A stretch of 60,176 nt of DNA. Origin: Candidatus Colicola equi (lineage in GTDB: Bacteria > Bacteroidota > Bacteroidia > Bacteroidales > Paludibacteraceae). Location of the stretch: contig JAGHRV010000054.1 in the NCBI GenBank assembly GCA_018066175.1, forward strand, positions 1 through 60,176, in the 5' to 3' direction. Shown one piece after another: positions 28,088-38,208 of the stretch (its first letter is position 1; the number at the start of each line of letters is the position of its first letter). A program made the translations under genes and the position numbers. The notes under the pieces were generated by a model. It was not told where the DNA came from, made no database searches, and worked only from the letters and a program-made list of their open reading frames with translations.

Positions 28088-28905
28088 CGGCGCTGACGAA
28101 CGGCTTCGTAAAGCATGATGCCCGCTGCTACACTAACATTTAAACTTTCAATTGTACCGATTAGGGGAATACGAACCTGATCGGTACATTGTTTTAGATT
28201 AGCCTCATATATACCCTTATCTTCGCTACCCATCACGATAGCTAACGGAGAACGCATGTCGGTCTGTGTGTAATCATGCGTAGCATGCTCGGTAGCAGCC
28301 ACGATGTTCAATCCCGACTCGCGCATGAACTGTAACGCATTCTGCATATTATCCACCTTGCAGACTGGCAATGAATGTAATGCTCCTGCCGAGGTCTTAA
28401 CGGCATCACCATTAATCGCCACTGCTCCATGCGTACCAATCACCAATGCCTGCGCTCCGGCACAAACACATGTACGGGCTATGGCACCAAAATTACGCAC
28501 ATCCGTCACATTATCCAATACCATAATCAACGGAGTCTGACCCGATTCAAAGAGAGTAGGAATCAAATCCTCTATGCGATAAAACTCAATGGGAGATAAA
28601 AAAGCAATCACACCTTGGTGGTTCTTATCTGTAAATTGATTGAGTTTTTCTACAGGAACACGCTGTACATTAGCCATTAACTGACCATCTGTTGTGGTGA
28701 GTTTAGCCAGCAATTCCCGTGCTATGGTCGAAGACATATCGCGACGCAAGAGCACTTTATCTAATGTCTTACCAGCATCTAATGCTTCAATTACCGCACG
28801 AATACCAAAAATCATCTCTTTTTCTTTAGGACGACGCGTAGCATAGTCCTTATGTTCAGTCCGTGGTTTGCTTCTAAAGGATTGAGAAGAATTAGTATAA
28901 TACAT
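28084..28905 (-). CDS. rlmB: 23S rRNA (guanosine-2'-O)-methyltransferase RlmB / TrmH-type
   Basis: 273 residues. Basic N-terminal tail, then the substrate-binding domain (FGIRAVIEALDAGKTLDKVLLR) and the SPOUT knot: LDNVTDVRNFGAIARTC, AVKTSAGALHSLPV, VMGSEDKGI and IPLIGTIESLNVSVAAGIMLYE are the SAM-binding motifs. Methylates a guanosine of 23S rRNA (G2251 in E. coli RlmB); the exact target here is assumed. The true start may be internal at the Met before IFGIRAV. Last gene of the envelope operon. Confidence 0.93.
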   Translation of the reverse strand: MYYTNSSQSFRSKPRTEHKDYATRRPKEKEMIFGIRAVIEALDAGKTLDKVLLRRDMSSTIARELLAKLTTTDGQLMANVQRVPVEKLNQFTDKNHQGVIAFLSPIEFYRIEDLIPTLFESGQTPLIMVLDNVTDVRNFGAIARTCVCAGAQALVIGTHGAVAINGDAVKTSAGALHSLPVCKVDNMQNALQFMRESGLNIVAATEHATHDYTQTDMRSPLAIVMGSEDKGIYEANLKQCTDQVRIPLIGTIESLNVSVAAGIMLYEAVRQRR

Positions 28906-28910
28906 AGTCT

Positions 28911-29603
28911 TTATTTATGCAAATAAGTTAGATTCCAGTTCCAAAAGCGAGTGGATTCTATTTTGGGCACCAAACACAATAACCCAGCAGTAGTCACTAC
29001 ACCAATAATAGAACCACCAAATATATCTTCTAAAAAGTGCTGACTTAGATAGATTCGAGAATACGCACCCAATACCGCTAAAACAAAGAATACAAGGCTA
29101 ATCCACCACATATAACATTTGCATCGCGGTTGATTATCACGCATCGCCAACCTATCAATTACGAGAATGGTCAATGTCATCATTAATACAAAAAAAGTAA
29201 TCGTATGCCCACTCGGAAATGAATAAAAGCGGCTCAACTCCACCCCATCTACAAAAGGCAATTGGATATCAGGACAATGTAACTCAAAGAATCGATAGGG
29301 TCGATCCGTATCTGCCCAATACTTAATACCTTGACCTATCAAGCCACTCAACAGCACATCTATCAGCAAGAAAGATGCCCAACCGGACTTATAAAACAAT
29401 AAGCCCGCTACAATCACGTATGGCACCCATTCCCCTACATACGTATAGTAACGGAAGAAGAAATCGCCACAAGTCGTATGGCACTGGTTGAACCATAAAT
29501 GGGTCTGCACTTTGTCATAAGTCAACAACACATACCCCACCACCAAGGCGAGTATGAGACTCATAATCAAAAAAGGCAAACTATAACGAATCCACTTATT
29601 CAT
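28911..29603 (-). CDS. PAP2-family membrane phosphatase
   Basis: 230 residues with about six transmembrane helices. The three phosphatase motifs are present: KYWADTDRP, FPSGH, and SRIYLSQHFLEDIFGG. Members dephosphorylate lipid phosphates (undecaprenyl-PP, phosphatidylglycerol-P or lipid A) on the periplasmic side; the substrate here is not known. Overlaps the preceding endonuclease gene by 8 bp. Confidence 0.9.
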   Translation of the reverse strand: MNKWIRYSLPFLIMSLILALVVGYVLLTYDKVQTHLWFNQCHTTCGDFFFRYYTYVGEWVPYVIVAGLLFYKSGWASFLLIDVLLSGLIGQGIKYWADTDRPYRFFELHCPDIQLPFVDGVELSRFYSFPSGHTITFFVLMMTLTILVIDRLAMRDNQPRCKCYMWWISLVFFVLAVLGAYSRIYLSQHFLEDIFGGSIIGVVTTAGLLCLVPKIESTRFWNWNLTYLHK

Positions 29604-32061
29604 GCACCTTTTGACCTAATACGGAAAAGATTTGTCCACCGCGCACCACATATAATCGTCCATTGATATACATTTTCTTGGGCATGGCTATTCCGGTAAC
29701 ATTATCCAACGCCGACGCAACCTCAAAAACGGCAGTATAAACCTGACTACCAGAATTAGTAACCGTAACAATTATTGGATTATCCTTCCCCTTTTTCTCT
29801 GTCTTATTCTCCATCCATTTCCATTCTACAAACTGATACCCATCATCCGGCACAGCCGTCAGTTCCACCTCGGATCCATAATCATACTTACCGGCACCAA
29901 TTACAACACCACCTTTATCCCCTTCAACCGCAGTCTTAATCTCATATTGATTAATGGTATATGTATAGGACAGAACCGTATCTTGTGTTAAGGTCAATTC
30001 GTATGTCATCGTTTTATGACCATCACTCCAACCATCAAACTTATATCCGGTTACAGTGCCGGCTTTTAGGGTAATCTTAGTATCCATGTCAAACGATTTA
30101 ACCTCACCACTGGCTACATTCTCACCATTGATTTTCAATTGTCCCTGTGTATAGTTAACCATCACCATGGCTTGTTTAGCTCCGTCTTCCGCAAAATATG
30201 CCTCCAATAGCAAGTCCTCTGTCACTTTTATCTTGCGTGGATTATCCTTATTGCCATCCGACCACATCGTGAAATGATGCCCTGGATCTGCCGTAGCCGT
30301 GATAGTGACCTCCTCATTGTAAGCATAATCGCCACTACCGCTTGCCGTTCCTTTAGCTCCGGGAGCAACCACAACTTCTAAGTGATAAACCTTCTCCTTT
30401 GTTCCTAATGTTACCGGCACTTCATTACTTACCCAACCTCCGGCAGCCGTAATTCGATAGTATAGTTTGGCACCGGGTTGTACAGGAAGATGAAGACCTG
30501 TTTGAGCACCTTGCGCTATAGTTTGTGGATAACCTGTTACATAAGTCAGTTTTTCCTGCGCATAGTCCTCAATGATGTATAACTCCTGCATACAAGCACG
30601 CTTGGTCGTAGATCCACCCACCGACAAAATCTTGACATTGGTGGTGTTCTTTGGCAAAGTATAGACATAGATTTGCTCGTCGCGGCGGATATCCGTGATA
30701 CTGGTGTCTGCCTTAGTATGACCATTCAGGAAAATATCCAATTGGGCCGATGTAGCCGTAGCATATTGACTGGCGCGGAACACCAGTTGCGAAGGTTTGT
30801 TTAGAGTCAAATCATGAAGTTCCAACCAAGCATCAGTAGCACCACTACCCATCAGAATCGAACTCTTGCCTTGAGATTGCATTTTCTCACTAGCATAGCC
30901 GTGCGGATCGTTGTTAAGGATGTTTTTAGTCAGTGCCGGGAATTTAATAATTGTATCACCATTTACTCCTATCTCACGTTTGGTATACACATCAATCTTG
31001 TACTCTCCTGCATAAAAATCATTCCAACTTGCCATGAAATAATCGCTGCATACATCTTGAGCAGGATACGCCTCAAACAGATTATTCTCCTTCTGGGGGG
31101 TATATGACGGATCTTGCGTACACTGCAACTTACCAAAATCTACTGCCATTCCTTTCTTCTCTCCCCAGATATATTCGACTAATTCAGGATAATCGATATA
31201 TGGATTACGGTTGTGTTGTATGGACGAAATTTGGTCTGCGCGGTTTAACTCCTTTTGACTAACAGGATCTAAACGATGCCATTTAAGAAGAACCTCTATT
31301 AACCACGGTTTGAACTCTAAATACGAAGTATTATCCAAATACTCCTTGGCCACATCTGCCCAAACGCGGTCTTCGTAAGCAGTGGCGATGTAGAAATATG
31401 CTCGAGCAAAATCACCTTTGTAACAATCGGCCGGTTCAAAGCAGCACCATCCGTACTTAGACGAAGTAGCTTTGTCCATACGGAAGACACCATTGTCAAA
31501 CTTATCGCCTTTTTGCACTTCTCCCGGAGGGAAATTGCTCTTATTGCCATTAGCCTGCTTATCGGAAGGATTCAGGTGATAGAGATCGCAATAAGCAGCA
31601 TCTTTATTAAACTCAGATTCTTTTGCGGATGCGCCCCACCATGATTTTGGGAAACAGTGCTCAATCTCCACGTTACTTGCCGATTCTCCACGCTTATTAG
31701 TGAAGGAGCGACGTGTATTGGAATACATATCCCAAATGGAACCATCCGGACGACGGTCGGTTACAGGAAAAGCTTGCCATGTACCATACGTCTCCAAATC
31801 TCCTGGACGGCATATAGTGTCTCCTTTGTGATACAATACACCCCAAACAACAGTATCTTTCTTAGCAATTTGAGTGGAAGTATGATACTCATTCGAACCA
31901 TAACGATAACGCTCTCCTCCTTTAACAGTCTCAGACAATGCCGTCTTAAGAGCAGCGTCTTTTTTACCATTACAAGCCTTGTAATAATCCGTAGGAATGG
32001 CCTCAGCCCACATCATAAGCGACATGGACAATAAGGTTAAAAGAATTAAATGTTTTTTCAT
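29596..32061 (-). CDS. Secreted endonuclease I family nuclease with InlB-type repeats
   Basis: 821 residues from ATG 32061 (signal peptide MKKHLILLTLLSMSLMMWA); an upstream in-frame ATG would overlap pssA and spoil the signal. Residues about 20-320 are an endonuclease I domain (beta-beta-alpha metal): EIEHCFPKSWWG with the catalytic His135, and DLYHLNPSDKQANGNKSN. A beta domain follows, then three divergent InlB B-repeat modules (YNEEVTITATADPGHHFTMW, KITLKAGTVTGYKFDGW, YGSEVELTAVPDDGYQFVEW). The end (KKMYINGRLYVVRGG, FSVLG) is the shared C-terminal motif. Probably digests extracellular DNA. Confidence 0.9.
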   Translation of the reverse strand: MKKHLILLTLLSMSLMMWAEAIPTDYYKACNGKKDAALKTALSETVKGGERYRYGSNEYHTSTQIAKKDTVVWGVLYHKGDTICRPGDLETYGTWQAFPVTDRRPDGSIWDMYSNTRRSFTNKRGESASNVEIEHCFPKSWWGASAKESEFNKDAAYCDLYHLNPSDKQANGNKSNFPPGEVQKGDKFDNGVFRMDKATSSKYGWCCFEPADCYKGDFARAYFYIATAYEDRVWADVAKEYLDNTSYLEFKPWLIEVLLKWHRLDPVSQKELNRADQISSIQHNRNPYIDYPELVEYIWGEKKGMAVDFGKLQCTQDPSYTPQKENNLFEAYPAQDVCSDYFMASWNDFYAGEYKIDVYTKREIGVNGDTIIKFPALTKNILNNDPHGYASEKMQSQGKSSILMGSGATDAWLELHDLTLNKPSQLVFRASQYATATSAQLDIFLNGHTKADTSITDIRRDEQIYVYTLPKNTTNVKILSVGGSTTKRACMQELYIIEDYAQEKLTYVTGYPQTIAQGAQTGLHLPVQPGAKLYYRITAAGGWVSNEVPVTLGTKEKVYHLEVVVAPGAKGTASGSGDYAYNEEVTITATADPGHHFTMWSDGNKDNPRKIKVTEDLLLEAYFAEDGAKQAMVMVNYTQGQLKINGENVASGEVKSFDMDTKITLKAGTVTGYKFDGWSDGHKTMTYELTLTQDTVLSYTYTINQYEIKTAVEGDKGGVVIGAGKYDYGSEVELTAVPDDGYQFVEWKWMENKTEKKGKDNPIIVTVTNSGSQVYTAVFEVASALDNVTGIAMPKKMYINGRLYVVRGGQIFSVLGQKVHE

Positions 32062-32077
32062 AGTAGTATAAATTATG

Positions 32078-32788
32078 TTATTTCTTAGATAGTGCAAGTA
32101 ATAAATTCAATGCCACATACCATAGTACAACAGCAGCTCCTGCAAAAAGTGCAAACTCAAGATGGTCGTAGTGAATGGCTTTTAATATACATACCAACAC
32201 CAATACAACCACACCTATCATAAAAATGAATTTATCCCAATTATCCTTCCAACTAAAATTGTGGAATTTAAGACTAAAGAAAGGAATCTCGGCCAATAGC
32301 AGATAGCAACTCAAGAAACTCAATGCCACCAGTACCCACGGCATCCAAGCAGCAGTCATCATCTGGTAAGGCATACAACAAAGCGATGCCCAAAAAATAG
32401 CATTCGCAGGAGTTGCCAAACCAATAAAAGAAGATGTTTGGCGTTCATCCAAATTAAACTTACCTAAGCGCAATGCAGAGAAAGCAGCCATAATTAGGAC
32501 AATTAAACTCCACCAACCAATTAACGGACGAAGATAACAACTTAATACCATAGCCGGAGCTAAACCAAAGGTGATATCATCTGCTAATGAGTCCAGTTCA
32601 ACACCCATTTTATTGCCTATCCCTAAGGCACGAGCGGTCATGCCATCAAAGAAATCAAAGAAGGCTCCTAATAAAATAAGACCAAATGCCCATACATAGG
32701 CCTCTTGTGTAGCCATTAAAGTTGCTACTGCTCCACATAACAAATTACTGCATGTGAAAAAATCAGGAATAATGCGTTTGGCGTTCAT
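32078..32788 (-). CDS. pssA: CDP-diacylglycerol-serine O-phosphatidyltransferase
   Basis: 236 residues, about seven membrane helices. The CDP-alcohol phosphotransferase motif is complete: DFFDGMTARALG, G, ELDSLADDITFG. Makes phosphatidylserine, precursor of phosphatidylethanolamine. FFTCSNLLCGAVA near the N-terminus is typical of PssA. Confidence 0.94.
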   Translation of the reverse strand: MNAKRIIPDFFTCSNLLCGAVATLMATQEAYVWAFGLILLGAFFDFFDGMTARALGIGNKMGVELDSLADDITFGLAPAMVLSCYLRPLIGWWSLIVLIMAAFSALRLGKFNLDERQTSSFIGLATPANAIFWASLCCMPYQMMTAAWMPWVLVALSFLSCYLLLAEIPFFSLKFHNFSWKDNWDKFIFMIGVVVLVLVCILKAIHYDHLEFALFAGAAVVLWYVALNLLLALSKK

Positions 32789-32793
32789 AATTA

Positions 32794-34134
32794 TTATAAT
32801 TTTTTATATACAAAATAAGTAACTATAAAAGTAGTAATGCTACATGCATTGGCTATCCAAAAGAACATATTGTAGCCCCACGATAATTCAATTTTTCCTG
32901 CCACAAACCCGGGTATCATCATACTTAATGCCATAAAGGCAGTACAAATAGCATAATGAGCAGTCTTGTATTTTCCTTCCGACACATGTATCATATACAT
33001 CATGTAGGCCGTAAATCCATAACCATAGCCCAACTGCTCAAAACCAATAGCTGAACCTATCAACCAAAGCGACGTGGGTTGATAGTAACTTAGGAATACA
33101 TAGACAAAACTCGGTAAGGTTAGCGCCAATGCCATTCCCCAAATAGAACGTTTAAGTCCTTTACGCGCAATCACCAGACCTCCCACTATACCTCCGGCTA
33201 ACAAACAAATCACACCTATGGTTCCATACAAGAGCCCATAAATATGCGTACTCATGCCTAATCCACCACCAAAAATTTGTCCGTTGATTACATTCGTCTG
33301 CCTTACATCCACCAAGAAAGCGGGACATAACTTAACCAAAAAGCCTTCACTCAAACGATATAATAGCATAAAGCAGATAGCCAACACTATACCGGGCTTG
33401 GTAAAGAAAGAGACAAACGAATTGCCTAATTCCTTCCAACTGGCTGATTTATTAATATCAGACGTAGAAACATCTTCACATTTAGGCAAAACAAAATAGT
33501 GATAAATCCCGAACATAAAGAGAATTATCGCCGTGATAGCAATCGTTACTTGCCATGATAAAGGAATGTCACCTGTTTGATTTTCTATTGTACCGGCAAT
33601 ATAAACTAATATACCTTGAGAAAATACACTGGCTATGCGATAAAAAGTCGATCGTATGCCAACAAATGCAGCTTGACTGGTTTGACTATGGGCAAGCAGA
33701 TAAAAACCATCCGCAGCTATATCATGAGTGGCCGAAGCAAAAGCCGACAAGATGAACAACACAAGGGTAAACTTGAACATCTCTATCGAAGTACCCTTTG
33801 TCGCTATCAAGGCAGCATCAGGATGAGGCAGGGTTATCACTAATAGCACACACAGTGCAGCCATTATGATTTGCGTCGTAATAATCCACCAACGTTTGGT
33901 TCGAAGCACCTCCACAAACGGACTCCATAAGAACTTTAGAAACCACGGGAAATAAAGTAGCGTAGTAAAGAATGACAAATCGTCATTAGGCACACCCATC
34001 TTAGCAAACAAAAGAACGGATATGCTATTCACTAAAAAGTACGGAATACCTTCTAGAAAATATAGCGTGGGGACCCACAACCAAGGGGTCCCCGACACAT
34101 TATTTATTCTATTTACGCGTGTGCGGGCGCTCAT
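32794..34134 (-). CDS. AmpG-like major facilitator permease
   Basis: 446 residues with 12 predicted transmembrane helices. LYFLEGIPYFLVNSISVLLFAKMG and HDIAADGFYLLA resemble the AmpG muropeptide permease group (GFSSGLP and 'DIxxDA' regions). In Bacteroidota AmpG-like carriers import anhydro-muropeptides for cell-wall recycling; that substrate is inferred from family and from the envelope gene context. 15 bp after the PpiD-like gene. Confidence 0.75.
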   Translation of the reverse strand: MSARTRVNRINNVSGTPWLWVPTLYFLEGIPYFLVNSISVLLFAKMGVPNDDLSFFTTLLYFPWFLKFLWSPFVEVLRTKRWWIITTQIIMAALCVLLVITLPHPDAALIATKGTSIEMFKFTLVLFILSAFASATHDIAADGFYLLAHSQTSQAAFVGIRSTFYRIASVFSQGILVYIAGTIENQTGDIPLSWQVTIAITAIILFMFGIYHYFVLPKCEDVSTSDINKSASWKELGNSFVSFFTKPGIVLAICFMLLYRLSEGFLVKLCPAFLVDVRQTNVINGQIFGGGLGMSTHIYGLLYGTIGVICLLAGGIVGGLVIARKGLKRSIWGMALALTLPSFVYVFLSYYQPTSLWLIGSAIGFEQLGYGYGFTAYMMYMIHVSEGKYKTAHYAICTAFMALSMMIPGFVAGKIELSWGYNMFFWIANACSITTFIVTYFVYKKL

Positions 34135-34149
34135 GCGCGTCTAAGTGAT

Positions 34150-36159
34150 TTATTGGAAATTACTACGATTGTCAACAATCTCTGCTTTATCTTGAATCAA
34201 AGAGATAGCCTGATATGGCAAGGAGTAAGCATAGCGAGCATTCATTTGTTGAATCATACTTGCTTCATCCATCTCGCCTTCAGCCATATTCTTCTGACCG
34301 GGAACTAATACATAAACACCGGCATTCCCTTTAACAGCAGCACTGAGTTGACCGGCTTCGGTAGCAAATGCAGCACCTACTACGGCAGGCTCCATACCAG
34401 CCTGACCAAGACGCGAATTACCCAAAACGACACCTTCTACCGTTTGTACTTCCGTTCCTGCAATCTGTGCAGCCTCTTCCAACGTGGTTGCTGCTGCCAA
34501 CTGGGATATCATTTGTTTTGCTTTCTTATCACGGATGATCTTAACGCGCAGTTCATCTTCAACTTCCTGCATCGAACGATACTCACCATCGCTCACTTCG
34601 CTTAACAACGCTACTACAAAAACATCACCGCACTCAAACACGTCACTAATTTGACCTGCTTCTGCCTCAAATGCCCAACGAACAATAGGACGACTCTGCT
34701 TAAGTTGACCTATCTTATCTTGGTTCTTTTGTATGTAGAATGCAGGATATAAGCGCATACCTGCCTCTTGAGCGGCATCACGGAAACTCTCTTCTGTAGC
34801 ATTATTCACAATGAACTGCTTAGCTTGGTTATACAAAATGGAGTATGTCTTGGACGATGGAGTAACCATACGCTCTACAATAGCGACCTTGGCCTTAGGC
34901 GTAGCCTTAGAAACAGCCATAACCTCAAATGTCTGCTCACCCATACCTTGAGCTACAGTGAAACGTGTACCCGGTTTACCGGCAAAAGCAGGTTCAGAAA
35001 TCTCCTTTTGCAGTTGAGCCTCTTGGAACCAACCTAATTCAGTATCCTCTTGTCCCTCTTGAGTTGCAATCAATTTCAATTGAACAGAGTCTGGCAGCGA
35101 ATAACCACAAGCCACAATGCGTGCCATACGATAGGTACCATCAACAAAAGTCAGAGGCATAAACGCATCTTTCTTAGCTCCTTTGCCAAATGCAAATTCC
35201 TTATAAGCCTCAGGAATAGTGGTCTCCGAGTAATTCACACCATTGTAGGAATAATCGGAATTCATATTAACCACCAAAGCCACATCATCCGTGGTTTGAA
35301 GTTCTGCCTCTACTGCTTTCATTTCTTGTTCTGCTGCAGCAAAGTCTTCCTCGGATGGTTGAATAGGGAATTGAATATACTCAATGGAGCGATTAGGAGT
35401 TTGTTTATACAACTTCTTATCTGCATTATACTGTTTCTTTAAATCTACGGACTTAACCGCGATTGTAGAATCAGCAATAGCCGTATAGGGCATTACTACA
35501 TATTGAACATCTACGGTAGTTTTGTCGGCCTCAAATTGATATTTAGCATCAATCTTATTAGCGCAAACCAAATTTTGCAGCAAGGCCGTATATTTTTCTT
35601 GCATGCGAGTCAAACGGGTAGCATTTTCCCAATACATCCAATAGGTCTTAGCTTGCTTAAGATTTGCTGCCTGCTCCTCGTTCTCCACCTCTTGATTAAG
35701 AGAATTCAAGAAACGAACCAAGTTCTCGCGACTGAATTGACCATTCTCGTCATAGAAAGCACGACGTTGACGAATCAATTGGTGAGGATTTTCACCAATG
35801 CAGAGTTCACTCAACTCTTCGGATGTAACATCCATACCGATTTGTTTGCATTGCTCGCGCAATACCCAATCCATCTGCATCATCTGCCATACCTGATTGC
35901 GAATTTGTGTCGTTAACTCCTCATCTTGATCATTGCGACCGGTTTCTATCTTGTAAACCTCCGTCAATTGGTCTTTGGCCGCTTCATACTCTGTGAAATG
36001 AACCTTGTGGCTCTCAATTTCACCTACATATTCACGACTACGATTGAAGAAACTACTTCCTGAATTAAGGAAGTCACCCAAAATAAATGCCAACATGGCT
36101 ACGCCCACGATGATGAGCAAGATTACGCCATGGTTACGAATTTTTTGTAAAGTTGCCAT
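34150..36159 (-). CDS. PpiD/SurA-like membrane-anchored peptidyl-prolyl isomerase
   Basis: 669 residues. One N-terminal membrane helix (VILLIIVGVAMLAFILGDFL), a SurA_N-type chaperone domain, and rotamase-like regions (about 340-420 and 490-590). This is the usual Bacteroidota PpiD-like protein that helps fold exported and outer-membrane proteins. It follows a lipoprotein gene by 27 bp in an envelope operon. Confidence 0.88.
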   Translation of the reverse strand: MATLQKIRNHGVILLIIVGVAMLAFILGDFLNSGSSFFNRSREYVGEIESHKVHFTEYEAAKDQLTEVYKIETGRNDQDEELTTQIRNQVWQMMQMDWVLREQCKQIGMDVTSEELSELCIGENPHQLIRQRRAFYDENGQFSRENLVRFLNSLNQEVENEEQAANLKQAKTYWMYWENATRLTRMQEKYTALLQNLVCANKIDAKYQFEADKTTVDVQYVVMPYTAIADSTIAVKSVDLKKQYNADKKLYKQTPNRSIEYIQFPIQPSEEDFAAAEQEMKAVEAELQTTDDVALVVNMNSDYSYNGVNYSETTIPEAYKEFAFGKGAKKDAFMPLTFVDGTYRMARIVACGYSLPDSVQLKLIATQEGQEDTELGWFQEAQLQKEISEPAFAGKPGTRFTVAQGMGEQTFEVMAVSKATPKAKVAIVERMVTPSSKTYSILYNQAKQFIVNNATEESFRDAAQEAGMRLYPAFYIQKNQDKIGQLKQSRPIVRWAFEAEAGQISDVFECGDVFVVALLSEVSDGEYRSMQEVEDELRVKIIRDKKAKQMISQLAAATTLEEAAQIAGTEVQTVEGVVLGNSRLGQAGMEPAVVGAAFATEAGQLSAAVKGNAGVYVLVPGQKNMAEGEMDEASMIQQMNARYAYSLPYQAISLIQDKAEIVDNRSNFQ

Positions 36160-36186
36160 AAAAAGTTTTTATAATTATTTTTGTTT

Positions 36187-37188
36187 TTAGCGTTTAATTT
36201 CGTATATCTTCACTTCTTTTATACACCACTTTGCAGCACATTTCTCTGTACTGATATAATCAAATGCTATGCGGAATTTCTCACAATCCATATAAGGACG
36301 CGCATCCAACGTAGCATCTATCGCGAGGCCCTTATCATCCGTAGTGTATGCAGGAATGGCCACTTGCTGCCATGTTGCTCCATCCGTGGAGATAAACATC
36401 TTCAAATAATCTGCCGGATTCATCTCTGCACCACGAGTCAAGTGATAATGAGCAATATTCAATCTGGGTTTAGTAAGTTTCTTGGCTTTCAAATTCACCT
36501 CTGGAGAAATTAGCCATGCTTCACCTGCATGATTCACCTTTGATGCATCTTGACCGGAAGCCTGAATCGTAGTTGCAGCTGCTGTCCACAAATTAAATCC
36601 TGCATCCTGCTTAACATCTACTGTCCAATTACAGAAGGACTTTTTAAACTCCCATTTTACAGCCTCCGTCATTGGATAAGCATCATCGTTAGTAGTAGCA
36701 TATACATAGCCGCCCTTCGTTTCAATGGTGCCATAATAATTCTGCAACTGAGCCTTTATTATCACAGTATCACCTGTTCGCACAGAATTGATATTACTAA
36801 AATTCTTATTACCCACGCCCTTGACTTTATATGCCTCAAAAGAATAAACAGCATCTTCGTTATCCCTAATATAGAAAGTTGACGTAGTGGATATATCATC
36901 GCGCTTATACACAATTCCGATAACATAGTACATTGCAGGAGTTACCGCACCCTGTGCCAATTTCTGTCCGATATTTGATGCCGTGCGAACAGATATACAC
37001 TGGTTCATAATGTCTTCAGGCACATATGCTGCCAAAGAAGACTCTCTCACCAAAACAGTGTCATACTTAGCATTTCTCTCCTTCGGACCCGAAGGGATGT
37101 CATTGTACTCGCAAGATATAAAACTCATCATTGCCACAACTGAAACAATTGCAAGGCTTAATGCCGATTTAATAGATGTGTTATTCAT
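36187..37188 (-). CDS. Lipoprotein with OB-fold-like and jelly-roll domains
   Basis: 333 residues from ATG 37188 (MNNTSIKSALSLAIVSVVAM); the lipobox MSFISC gives Cys26. An upstream in-frame ATG would start beyond the -7 box. Residues about 70-180 (IGIVYKRDDIST, DTVIIKAQLQNYYG) resemble an OB-fold domain seen in Bacteroidetes nuclease-like and surface proteins; residues about 190-333 (WLISPEVNLKAKKLTKPRLNIAHYH, FRIAFDYISTE) resemble the 'choice-of-anchor' jelly roll. First gene of the envelope operon. Confidence 0.78.
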   Translation of the reverse strand: MNNTSIKSALSLAIVSVVAMMSFISCEYNDIPSGPKERNAKYDTVLVRESSLAAYVPEDIMNQCISVRTASNIGQKLAQGAVTPAMYYVIGIVYKRDDISTTSTFYIRDNEDAVYSFEAYKVKGVGNKNFSNINSVRTGDTVIIKAQLQNYYGTIETKGGYVYATTNDDAYPMTEAVKWEFKKSFCNWTVDVKQDAGFNLWTAAATTIQASGQDASKVNHAGEAWLISPEVNLKAKKLTKPRLNIAHYHLTRGAEMNPADYLKMFISTDGATWQQVAIPAYTTDDKGLAIDATLDARPYMDCEKFRIAFDYISTEKCAAKWCIKEVKIYEIKR

Positions 37189-37230
37189 ATTATTTAGTGA
37201 TTGGTTAACGATTTTAATCCAAATTATGCG

Positions 37231-37262
37231 CAAAGTTACACTTTTTCTCGCACATACGCAAA
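37231..37262 (-). promoter_or_regulatory. Promoter of the envelope operon
   Basis: Minus strand TAACTTTG (37238-37231) with TTTG (37262-37259), 20 bp apart, 43 bp upstream of the lipoprotein start. Confidence 0.78.
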
Positions 37263-37299
37263 CATTTTTAATAAAAAATGATATTTTTTTCTATTTTTA

Positions 37300-37330
37300 T
37301 TTGTCAATTCAAAAAATTGTTGTATCTTTG
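37300..37330 (+). promoter_or_regulatory. Promoter of infC-rpmI-rplT
   Basis: TTTG at 37300-37303 and TATCTTTG at 37323-37330, 19 bp apart. The infC ATG at 37348 is only about 10 nt after the likely transcript start, so this mRNA has almost no leader. Confidence 0.8.
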
Positions 37331-37347
37331 CAGCGAAATTGTATTAT

Positions 37348-37908
37348 ATGGCTTATCCACAACCAAACCAAGCGCCCCGTCGTGGTCGCATCGAAAAAGA
37401 AATGCCGAATAGAATCAACGACAAGATTCGCGGCGTGAACGAAGTTCGCCTTGTTGGCGATAACATTGAGCAGGGCATCTATTCCTTCCAGGAAGCAATG
37501 CGTATTGCGGACGATTTAAACCTTGATCTTGTTGAGATCAGTCCCAATGCTGTTCCACCCGTTTGTAGAGTGATTGATTACCAAAAATTCCTCTATCAGA
37601 AAAAACGCAAGGAAAAAGAGCAAAAGGCTAATTCTAAGAAGGTTGATATCAAGGAGATTCGTTTCGGACCTCAAACCGATGAGCATGACTATCAATTTAA
37701 ACTCAAACATGCCCAAGAGTTCTTGAAAGATGGCGACAAGGTAAAATCGTATGTATTCTTCCGCGGACGCTCTATTTTGTTCAAAGAACAAGGAGAGGAA
37801 TTATTGGCTCGATTCTGCAAAGATTTGGAGGAATTCGGCAAGTCGGAAGCCACTCCCAAATTGGAAGGAAAACGCATGATTGTCATGATTGCGCCTAACA
37901 AAAAGTAA
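37348..37908 (+). CDS. infC: Translation initiation factor IF-3
   Basis: 186 residues from ATG 37348 ([14 protein letters not shown]); a TTG nine bases upstream would add three residues but sits at the transcript start. [18 protein letters not shown] and [13 protein letters not shown] are the N-domain signatures, and [14 protein letters not shown] marks the C domain. Binds the 30S subunit and checks initiator tRNA. Confidence 0.97.
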   Translation: MAYPQPNQAPRRGRIEKEMPNRINDKIRGVNEVRLVGDNIEQGIYSFQEAMRIADDLNLDLVEISPNAVPPVCRVIDYQKFLYQKKRKEKEQKANSKKVDIKEIRFGPQTDEHDYQFKLKHAQEFLKDGDKVKSYVFFRGRSILFKEQGEELLARFCKDLEEFGKSEATPKLEGKRMIVMIAPNKK

Positions 37909-37921
37909 ATAACCAAAACAT

Positions 37922-37951
37922 GGTCGACCGGTCCTTAGGCTACCGACGACC
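37922..37951 (+). promoter_or_regulatory. Candidate hairpin regulator between infC and rpmI
   Basis: GGTCG (37922-37926) pairs with CGACC (37947-37951) and CGGT (37929-37932) with ACCG (37942-37945), around the loop CCTTAGGCT. No T tract follows, so it is not a terminator. L20 or L35 autoregulation of this operon is known in other bacteria; this hairpin is a possible site here (inference). Confidence 0.45.
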
Positions 37952-37982
37952 TAAAATAATAACTAACTAAATTTTTAACAAA

Positions 37983-38180
37983 ATGCCAAAGGTAAAAACT
38001 AATTCCGGTGCTAAAAAAAGATTTACTCTTACCGGAACCGGTAAAATTAAGCGTAAACACGCTTATCACAGTCACATTTTGACTAAGAAGACCAAAAAGC
38101 AAAAACGTCGTCTTGACCACGTTGCTATGGTCGACAAAACCAACATGCGCAGTCTCCGCGAAATGCTGTTGCTGCGTTAA
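37983..38180 (+). CDS. rpmI: 50S ribosomal protein L35
   Basis: 65 residues, highly basic, with the standard [20 protein letters not shown] start and [19 protein letters not shown] core. Confidence 0.97.
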   Translation: MPKVKTNSGAKKRFTLTGTGKIKRKHAYHSHILTKKTKKQKRRLDHVAMVDKTNMRSLREMLLLR

Positions 38181-38208
38181 GTATTAACCATCAAATTTTT
38201 ATTGAACT

